A DNA stretch of 9,877 nucleotides from Spirochaetia bacterium UBA6919 (GTDB lineage Bacteria; Spirochaetota; UBA6919), in NCBI GenBank assembly GCA_002450905.1, contig DKAT01000101.1, forward strand, positions 1 to 9,877. The letters run 5' to 3'. Both the position numbers and the translations under genes were made by a program. Positions within the stretch are counted from its first letter, which is position 1. Every line of letters begins with the position of its first letter. Of this stretch, positions 1 through 5,201 are shown one piece after another. Below the pieces are notes generated by a model that ran no database searches, had not been told where the DNA came from, and saw only the letters and a program-made list of their open reading frames with translations.

Positions 1-1
1 T

Positions 2-163
2 ATTATAGTCATTGCACTTTCAAATATAGTACTTAACTTTATATTAATACCAAGATTAGATATCATAGGTGCAGCCACATCCACCACTCTGAGTTTTGGA
101 TTAGGAATGATTTTATCAAAAATATACATTAATAAAAAAATCAAAATCCTTATTCTACCGTAA
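2..163 (+). CDS. C-terminal end of a probable polysaccharide flippase (Wzx/MATE-like), partial
   Basis: The frame is open from the window edge to a TAA at 161-163 and gives 53 residues. They form a hydrophobic stretch, SNIVLNFILIPRLDIIGAAT, then TTLSFGLGMILSKIY and a short basic tail (INKKIKILILP). The order 'LN-x-x-LIP-x-x-x-x-x-GAA-x-(A/S)T' followed by another membrane helix is what I expect near the C-terminus of oligosaccharide/lipid flippases of the MATE/MVF superfamily (RfbX/Wzx, MurJ relatives). These proteins move lipid-linked sugars across the inner membrane. Most of the gene lies outside the window, so substrate and subfamily cannot be judged. The next start codon follows after 13 bp, suggesting co-transcription with it. 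Confidence that this is real coding sequence is good; the family call is moderate. Confidence 0.6.
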   Translation: MIVIALSNIVLNFILIPRLDIIGAATSTTLSFGLGMILSKIYINKKIKILILP

Positions 164-176
164 TCAGCGGGGTATA

Positions 177-653
177 ATGCAGGTGGATAGTAAATATTTT
201 TATCCAAATATTCGAAATGTCATCCAATTTCCTAAAAAAGAGATTGGAATTAATGATACCTGGGCTGGGAAGGTATATATTATCCAAAATTTAAAAAATT
301 ATGGAATTACAAAACCCCAATCTGTTGAATGTATGGCACGATATACGTATCTTAAAAATACTATGATTGATAACAAAAAATATGCGATCATATCAGTATT
401 CTATATTATAAACCAAAATAATAAAACACCTATAGGGAAAAAATATAAAAGTTATTGGTTATCAGGAAATGGTTCATTTATTAGTCGTTGGATGGGTATC
501 TACTCCGGTTATTATTTTTATTCCTTTAATGATAAATCGATTGATCATTTTCGTGGCCAGTATAATTATATTTTCTTTCATGAAAATGGAATTATACAAG
601 AAATTAGAGGATATGATGATGGCATAATCAAAAGGACTCGCACTCAATCATGA
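177..653 (+). CDS. Conserved-looking hypothetical protein, 158 aa, not recognised
   Basis: I do not recognise this protein. It is rich in aromatic residues, Asn, Ile and Lys, and has alternating short hydrophobic strands (KKYAIISVFYIINQ at about 68-80, GYYFYSFNDK at 111-120, YNYIFFHENG at 129-138). This suggests a mainly beta fold. The segment FPKKEIGINDTW (18-29) resembles the 'P-x-x-x-(V/I)-x-x-G/N-D-x-W' opening of beta-rich secreted or lipoprotein domains, but no signal peptide or membrane segment is visible, which is odd for such a domain. The ATG has GGGG four bases upstream and lies 13 bp after the flippase stop. The reading frame is closed at 108-110, and I see no upstream ATG, so a longer N-terminus is not available. 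The stop overlaps the desulfurase start as ATGA, so the two are probably translationally coupled. It could be an intact small cytoplasmic protein or the surviving C-terminal domain of a larger one. Confidence 0.75.
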   Translation: MQVDSKYFYPNIRNVIQFPKKEIGINDTWAGKVYIIQNLKNYGITKPQSVECMARYTYLKNTMIDNKKYAIISVFYIINQNNKTPIGKKYKSYWLSGNGSFISRWMGIYSGYYFYSFNDKSIDHFRGQYNYIFFHENGIIQEIRGYDDGIIKRTRTQS

Positions 654-1801
654 GGGTCTATTTAGATCACAATGCCACAACTCCCATAAATCCTCGTGTC
701 AAAGAGTCTTTCATTAAAGCTTTAGATATTTACGGAAATCCCTCTAGCCGATATGAAATAGGAAGACGTGCAGATTATCATATAAATCAATCAAGGGAAA
801 TAATTGCTGAATTTCTAAATTGTTCCCCAAGAGAGATTATATTTACCTCAGGCGCCACAGAGAGTAATAATATGGTGATCAAAGGATTATTTTACAATGA
901 ATCCATTATTCAGAAAGGTGATCATCTCATTACCACTTCTATTGAGCATCCGTCAATCATCAATCCATGTAAATCACTTGAGAAAAAAGGTTTTCAGGTA
1001 ACATATCTCAGTGTTAATGCCCAGGGTCTAATTAATCTGGATGAATTGAAACAAGCTATACAACCTAAAACAAAACTCATCTCTATTATCCATGCAAATA
1101 ATGAAATAGGAACAATACAGCCGATATTTGAAGCTTCTCAGATTGCCAGAGATCATAATATTCTATTTCACACTGATGCAGTGCAATCCGTAGGAAAGAT
1201 TCCAATTTCTCTTAATAACTCTGAAATTGATTTTCTCTCACTGTCAGGTCATAAATTATATGCCCCCAAAGGTGTTGGATTGTTATATATAAAAAAATCA
1301 AATTATCTATCCTCACTATTGGAAGGGGGTTATCAGGAAGGCAGTATGCGAGCTGGTACAGAGAATGTTCCGGGGATTATAGCGCTGGGTGAATCATTTA
1401 AGTTATTAAAAAGTGATTATCTAGAAAAATCAAATAAAATCAGAAGCCTTAGAGATCATCTTGAAAAGAGTATATTAGAATCTATTGAGGGAACAAAAAT
1501 TAATGGTCATCCAGAAAAACGCCTTCCTAATACTTTAAATATTCGATTTGATGGCATAGAAGGAGAAGCTATCTTACTTAAATTAGATTTACAAGGTATT
1601 TCTGTATCAACTGGATCAGCTTGTCATAGTGAATCATTAAGTTCATCTCATGTTCTAAAAGCTTTGGGAGGAAGTGATGAAGATGCTCACAGTTCAATAC
1701 GATTTAGCTTAGGGGAATCAAATACGAAAGAACAAATTGATTTCACAATTAAGACACTTATCCAAGTGGTTCAAGAACTCAGACAACTGACTGCAAAATA
1801 A
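650..1801 (+). CDS. Cysteine desulfurase, NifS/IscS family (aminotransferase class V)
   Basis: This is a PLP enzyme that takes sulfur from L-cysteine as an enzyme-bound persulfide and yields alanine, feeding Fe-S cluster assembly or tRNA/cofactor thiolation. At 383 aa it has the usual length for the family. The visible motifs are YLDHNATTP (4-12), FTSGATESNN (65-74), IEHP with His100, HANNEIG (148-154), HTDAVQS with Asp176 and Gln179, SGHK with the PLP-binding Lys202, GTENVPG (236-242), and GSAC with the persulfide Cys325 followed by SHVLKALG. The start is fixed by the ATGA overlap with the preceding gene and by the canonical N-terminus MRVYLDHNATTP. No IscU, IscA, IscR or tRNA thiolase (mnmA/thiI) neighbour is in view, so whether it acts as IscS, as NifS or for selenium or thiolation pathways cannot be told. 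I leave the symbol blank for that reason. Confidence 0.95.
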   Translation: MRVYLDHNATTPINPRVKESFIKALDIYGNPSSRYEIGRRADYHINQSREIIAEFLNCSPREIIFTSGATESNNMVIKGLFYNESIIQKGDHLITTSIEHPSIINPCKSLEKKGFQVTYLSVNAQGLINLDELKQAIQPKTKLISIIHANNEIGTIQPIFEASQIARDHNILFHTDAVQSVGKIPISLNNSEIDFLSLSGHKLYAPKGVGLLYIKKSNYLSSLLEGGYQEGSMRAGTENVPGIIALGESFKLLKSDYLEKSNKIRSLRDHLEKSILESIEGTKINGHPEKRLPNTLNIRFDGIEGEAILLKLDLQGISVSTGSACHSESLSSSHVLKALGGSDEDAHSSIRFSLGESNTKEQIDFTIKTLIQVVQELRQLTAK

Positions 1802-1829
1802 ATCAAGAGAAATTTTAGTATGGTCGAGA

Positions 1830-1843
1830 TATAGTATACTATA
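1830..1843. repeat. 14-bp perfect palindrome
   Basis: TATAGTATACTATA is its own reverse complement with no central gap, and begins 28 bp after the desulfurase stop. It could be a dyad-symmetric protein-binding site. AT-only palindromes arise easily in AT-rich DNA; this one includes a central G/C pair on each side. Confidence 0.5.
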
Positions 1844-1872
1844 CTTATAATCTTCAGATTTTGAAGTGGTCA

Positions 1873-1900
1873 CGGATGGTTCGACTCTGCTCACCAACCG
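1873..1900. repeat. G+C-rich REP-like imperfect hairpin
   Basis: The arms CGGATGGT (1873-1880) and ACCAACCG (1893-1900) pair at seven of eight positions, with one A/A mismatch, around a 12-base loop, TCGACTCTGCTC. The element is clearly richer in G+C than the DNA on both sides. The core TTCGACTCTGCTCACC resembles the TTCGACTnnGCTCA-type dispersed palindromes I recall from intergenic regions of many bacterial genomes. No T-run follows it, so it is not a standard intrinsic terminator, though it may protect the desulfurase mRNA 3' end. Repeat status cannot be shown from one copy. Confidence 0.45.
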
Positions 1901-2000
1901 AATCAGATATTTATAATTGAATTTTAAAGGATTATCAGTATATTAGAGGCTTCAAAAATTAAAAAATTATGAATTTTATCTAAGCAATTTACAAATGCTT

Positions 2001-2029
2001 TTCCCATGATTTTCCCATCTTCTTCCCAT
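2001..2029. repeat. Three TTCCCAT direct repeats with 11-bp period
   Basis: TTCCCAT occurs at 2001-2007, 2012-2018 and 2023-2029, each start exactly 11 bp after the last. Copies one and three extend to TTCCCATGA. The intervening bases differ, so this is not a simple tandem duplication. The repeats lie about 160 bp upstream of the porin start codon. Equal spacing by one DNA helical turn is what cooperative binding of a regulator to one face would need; this is inference. Confidence 0.5.
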
Positions 2030-2176
2030 GAAGGTTAAATTTGATTAAATTTTATCTATTGCATTTAACATAGTGATGAATTTTTTTTTCATTTTTATTT
2101 TTACCACAAATCAAAAAAAAAATTTGTTGGAACTAATTTATCAATAAAAATGTTTTTATTTCGTTCGGTAAATTTT

Positions 2177-2182
2177 AGGAGG
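2177..2182 (+). promoter_or_regulatory. Shine-Dalgarno site that sets the porin start
   Basis: AGGAGG is a full-consensus ribosome binding site. It is one base from an ATG at 2184 and seven bases from the ATG at 2190. Only the second spacing is workable, so translation should begin at 2190, giving the normal signal-peptide start MKKHLLIFF. Confidence 0.85.
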
Positions 2183-2189
2183 AATGTTT

Positions 2190-3398
2190 ATGAAAAAACA
2201 TTTATTGATTTTCTTTGTAGTTTTATTAGCTACAATAATACACTTTCAAGCCTGGGCAACTAATGGTACCCAAGCTATTGGGACAGGCCCAATTTCATCT
2301 TCAATGGGTGGTACTGGTATTACAAATCCACAAAGTGGTATATCAGCTATTTATTTAAATCCAGCAGCGATGACCAGTTTCGATAAGGGTACATTTGATT
2401 TTGGTGCTTCATTTGCTGTTATAAGTGTAGATGGAACTGCTAGTACATCGTCTGGGACAAGTCGATATAGAGCTTTTCCGCTGCCTTCAATTGGTGTAAT
2501 TAAACCCCTTGGGAATGATATGGCTCTTGGACTAGGGGTTGTAGCAGTTGGAGGAATGGGTACGGATTATCGAAATACTAAACTAAATTCAATGCGAAAT
2601 TTATTTATAATGCAAATGGATTTTATACCCGCTTTTGCTATTAAATTTGCCAAAATGTTTTCAGTGGGGATTTCTTTCCCATTCTCATTCCAAGTAATGG
2701 ATTTTGGTTCAAGTAGCGGTCAAGCAGGTGCTGATCATGCTTTTGGTTTAGGTTTGAAATTAGGGGCTGATGTCGATTTAAAGATGTTGAGTATTGGTGC
2801 TTATGCAAAATTCACACTATTAAAACCAGATCATGAGGTAGGTTTTCAAACAAGTGTAAATACTGCTGCTGCTTATAGTTCAAGAATGAAACTTGCTCCC
2901 CCAACAGAATTGGGATTAGGTGTAAGTACTTCGTTATTGAATAAAAGTTTAGTTCTCTCATTAAATGGTAAATATATATTGTGGAGTTCTGCAGATGGAT
3001 ATGGAAATTCAGCAACTTTCACAACGAGTCCTTATGGATTTAATTGGAAAGATCAAATTGTGATTTTATTTGGTGTTCAGTATAAGATAAGTATTGTTTC
3101 AATTCGTGCAGGATATAATTATGGAAGTAAAGTCCTAAATGATGCGACACAATCGAATTTATTAGGTTCGTTTAACGTCAGAGCACCAGCAACAATACAA
3201 CATCATATAACTTTTGGAGTTGGATTTGATGTTGGCAAAAATCTAAGTTTAGATTTAGGTATGGTATATGGTATTAAAGGTACTTATAGCGGAACACTTG
3301 ACGCTTCTCTTTTAGGGGGAACTCAAGGTGTTGCAGTTAGTTCAAGTGCTAGCAATTCAATTATAGATATCGCCTTTGGCCTTAGCGGTAAGTTTTAA
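2190..3398 (+). CDS. Outer-membrane porin, OmpP1/FadL/TodX family
   Basis: Members of this family are beta-barrel channels in the outer membrane that take up hydrophobic compounds such as long-chain fatty acids or hydrocarbons. Residues 1-23 form a Sec signal peptide: MKK, then a hydrophobic core, then AWA with cleavage before Thr24. The mature N-terminus begins TNGTQAIGTGPISSSMGGTG and leads into IYLNPAAMTSF. This G-rich opening with an 'NPA' motif is the signature of the FadL hatch region. The rest alternates Gly-rich amphipathic strands, and the protein ends in Phe (GLSGKF), as expected for BAM-dependent barrels. At 402 residues it is slightly shorter than typical FadL. The start was chosen by the AGGAGG seven bases upstream. 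The gene stands alone: 388 bp of possible regulatory DNA precede it and a probable terminator follows, with no fatty-acid metabolism genes nearby. The ligand cannot be inferred, and other barrels with a similar N-terminus remain possible. Confidence 0.85.
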   Translation: MKKHLLIFFVVLLATIIHFQAWATNGTQAIGTGPISSSMGGTGITNPQSGISAIYLNPAAMTSFDKGTFDFGASFAVISVDGTASTSSGTSRYRAFPLPSIGVIKPLGNDMALGLGVVAVGGMGTDYRNTKLNSMRNLFIMQMDFIPAFAIKFAKMFSVGISFPFSFQVMDFGSSSGQAGADHAFGLGLKLGADVDLKMLSIGAYAKFTLLKPDHEVGFQTSVNTAAAYSSRMKLAPPTELGLGVSTSLLNKSLVLSLNGKYILWSSADGYGNSATFTTSPYGFNWKDQIVILFGVQYKISIVSIRAGYNYGSKVLNDATQSNLLGSFNVRAPATIQHHITFGVGFDVGKNLSLDLGMVYGIKGTYSGTLDASLLGGTQGVAVSSSASNSIIDIAFGLSGKF

Positions 3399-3423
3399 TT
3401 TTAGATAGCATAAAAAATATCCG

Positions 3424-3459
3424 ATGCCTTCTGGATTCTTTTCTAGAAGGCATTTATTA
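3424..3459 (+). terminator. Probable terminator of the porin gene
   Basis: ATGCCTTCT (3424-3432) and AGAAGGCAT (3445-3453) are perfect 9-bp arms around a 12-base loop, and one G/T plus one G/C pair may extend the stem inward. The hairpin starts 25 bp past the stop codon. The following tract, TTATTA, is only moderately T-rich, so termination may be incomplete. Confidence 0.65.
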
Positions 3460-3553
3460 ATAAGATAATCCTTCCTTTAGAAAAAATAATCGTGTAAAAC
3501 TTGATTTTTTTGTTATTTTAACTAAATTTCTTTTTCAACCCAGTTGGATCATT

Positions 3554-3558
3554 GGGAG
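3554..3558 (+). promoter_or_regulatory. Shine-Dalgarno site that sets the DUF1015 start
   Basis: GGGAG lies six bases before the ATG at 3565. A longer frame could open at a TTG at 3544, but that start would place this site inside the coding region and would add residues (MDHWERY) that do not look like the family N-terminus. Confidence 0.75.
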
Positions 3559-3564
3559 AGGTAT

Positions 3565-4854
3565 ATGGTAAATATTATTCCATTTCGTGGCATTCGATAT
3601 AACAAGCAGAAAATAGAAGATCTCAATCTTGTTGTGACAGCACCTTATGACAAAATAAATGATCAATTGCAAGATGAATACTACAAACGAAGTCCTTATA
3701 ATTTTGTTCGTCTGGATAAAGGTCGTGAGGAAGATAAATATAATGTAGCTAAACACCTACTTAACCAATGGCTTGAAGAAAAGATCTTAATCCGTGATGA
3801 CGAGCCAAACCTCTATTATTATACCCAGGAATATAATTTTGAAGGGATGAAGAAGATTCGAAAAGGGTTTATTGCTTTATTGGAATTGGATGAATTTGAA
3901 AATGGAAATGTATTACCTCATGAACACACACTATCAGGACCTAAAAGGGATCGTTTTGATCTCCTAGAAGCAACTGATGCAACTTTCGGTCAGATATTCA
4001 TGTTGTTTAGTGATTCACAAGATATAATTATTAAATTATTTAAACAAATAGAAGAAAATACCCCGAATATAAGGGTATACGACGATGATAAGAATGTTCA
4101 TTGTGTATGGAAAGTACATGATCCTTTGCTGATCAAGAAAGTACAGGATGAAATGCATATAAAAAAGGTTTATATAGCGGATGGCCACCATCGTTATGAA
4201 ACTTCCCTTAACTACAGAAATATTCAACGGGAAAAACTAGGGGAGTATACAGGGAAAGAGCTTTTTAATTATACAATGTGTACTTTTATCAATATGAATG
4301 ATGAAAACGGTATCTCTATCCTGCCTACCCACCGATTTGTTAAAAATTTAAATGATTTTAATTTTGAATCTTTCCTCAGTAAATTAGAAAAAGAATTTAC
4401 AATTACACCTTATAATACTTTGGATGAATTATATAATAATTTAACTGATAAACAAGATCAGCATGTATATGGAATTATTGCTCCTGTAGGAAACCAATTT
4501 TACTTGTTGTCTCTAATCGATGAGAGATTATTAAGTTATCATTTTCCCAAAGGATTTTCTCATGATCTAATGCGATTGGATGTTCTTATTCTTCATAAAG
4601 TTATACTAGAGGATATTCTTGGGATCGATGAAGAAAAACTCCGTCAGCAAACCAATGTCTCCTATTACAGAGATCGTATACAGGCGTTTGAATTATTAAA
4701 AAAAGGGGAATATCAAGTCGGATTTTTATTAAATCCCACAAAAATGAGTGAAGTAAAGAAAGTTACTGAAAATGGACAGAAAATGCCTCAAAAATCCACT
4801 GATTTCTATCCCAAATTATTGTCTGGACTTGTTGTGAATTATCTTAAGGAATGA
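3565..4854 (+). CDS. DUF1015 family protein with DGHHR motif
   Basis: The 429 residues match the usual length of the widespread DUF1015 (COG4198) family, whose function I regard as unsettled. The family landmarks are all present: IIPFRGIRYN (4-13), TAPYDKIN (25-32), LPHEHTLSGPKRDR (117-130), IADGHHRYETSLNYR (204-218) and MPQKSTDFYPKLLSGL (407-422). DGHHR resembles the 'GxHR' box of the ParB/Srx fold, found in ParB-type proteins and in free serine kinases of the SerK kind. From memory, DUF1015 genes are often next to serA/serC in other bacteria, which would fit a serine-related role; here no serine genes are adjacent. The N-terminal box usually reads APPYDV; this one reads TAPYDK. The start is decided by GGGAG upstream and the canonical MVNIIPFRG. 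The protein should be cytoplasmic: no signal peptide or membrane helix is seen. It is flanked by a terminator-like hairpin and by 347 gene-free bases, so it may be monocistronic. Confidence 0.9.
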   Translation: MVNIIPFRGIRYNKQKIEDLNLVVTAPYDKINDQLQDEYYKRSPYNFVRLDKGREEDKYNVAKHLLNQWLEEKILIRDDEPNLYYYTQEYNFEGMKKIRKGFIALLELDEFENGNVLPHEHTLSGPKRDRFDLLEATDATFGQIFMLFSDSQDIIIKLFKQIEENTPNIRVYDDDKNVHCVWKVHDPLLIKKVQDEMHIKKVYIADGHHRYETSLNYRNIQREKLGEYTGKELFNYTMCTFINMNDENGISILPTHRFVKNLNDFNFESFLSKLEKEFTITPYNTLDELYNNLTDKQDQHVYGIIAPVGNQFYLLSLIDERLLSYHFPKGFSHDLMRLDVLILHKVILEDILGIDEEKLRQQTNVSYYRDRIQAFELLKKGEYQVGFLLNPTKMSEVKKVTENGQKMPQKSTDFYPKLLSGLVVNYLKE

Positions 4855-5201
4855 CAAAATCTCCTATCATAATATTAAGTCTTAAGATTCCAATCGGCAC
4901 AAAATTAAAAAATAATTCTTAGATAAAAAAGATTTTTGTTTATATTTGATGTACTTTGGTGTTCAATGAAAATAATTTTAACGATATTTTATTATTGAAT
5001 GATTAAAGGATTTTTTCCATCATTTGTTAAATATTCAAGTAACGAGTTTTATAAGGTAATTAGATAAAATTTCACTCAAACGAATTATTTTCAATCAATT
5101 CAATGGTGACGATTCGATTATAATTAAAAATTAAATAGTGCTATAATATTATACAAAATATAATAATTAATGATAAATATAATTAATTTCTTGGAGGATT
5201 C
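4855..5201. other. AT-rich gene-free region, presumed secA promoter and 5' leader
   Basis: This 347-bp stretch holds no supportable gene on either strand. It has stops in all frames and is more AT-rich than the flanking genes. I see no terminator hairpin for the DUF1015 gene at its left end; the only dyad there is TCTTAAGA. At the right end are an extended -10 element and the secA ribosome binding site. I did not find a recognisable SecM-like leader ORF with an arrest peptide, so SecM-type control of secA is not supported. Confidence 0.6.
5139..5147 (+). promoter_or_regulatory. Candidate extended -10 promoter element for secA
   Basis: TG-C-TATAAT is a perfect extended -10 (TGnTATAAT), which can work without a good -35. 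No good -35 is seen 16-18 bp upstream. Starting about seven bases downstream would give a leader of roughly 50 bases before the secA ATG. The -10 also forms the left half of a 12-bp palindrome, TATAATATTATA (5142-5153). The very AT-rich context raises the chance of a false match. Confidence 0.45.

Larger units (their letters stand above)
1802..2189. other. Intergenic region with palindrome, REP-like hairpin, phased repeats and A/T tracts
   Basis: I see no coding sequence here. In order the region holds a 14-bp perfect palindrome (1830-1843), a G+C-rich imperfect hairpin (1873-1900), three TTCCCAT repeats spaced 11 bp apart (2001-2029), and then runs of nine T and ten A between about 2071 and 2122. 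Such homopolymer tracts usually bend DNA or act as UP elements near promoters. I could not pick a convincing -35/-10 pair for the porin, although the A/T tracts and the strong Shine-Dalgarno imply that its promoter lies in the last 150 bp. Confidence 0.6.

Noticed and set aside
1862..1896. A tRNA-like 3' half: GGTTCGACTC followed by CACCA, with a short anticodon-arm-like hairpin upstream
   Set aside because: The T-stem does not pair properly (one clear mismatch and three G/T pairs of five), the acceptor has no 5' partner, the D-arm is missing, and the would-be anticodon loop has G where U33 is required. It is better explained as a REP-like palindrome.
3544..3564. An upstream TTG start for the DUF1015 protein
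   Set aside because: The Shine-Dalgarno GGGAG lies inside this extension and is properly spaced for the ATG at 3565, which also gives the family's usual N-terminus.
4877..5110. Several short dyads (TCTTAAGA, GGA-T6-TCC, CGAAT/ATTCG) after the DUF1015 gene
   Set aside because: The stems are of three to five pairs, or AT-only, and are expected by chance in such DNA. None is followed by a T-run that would make a terminator.
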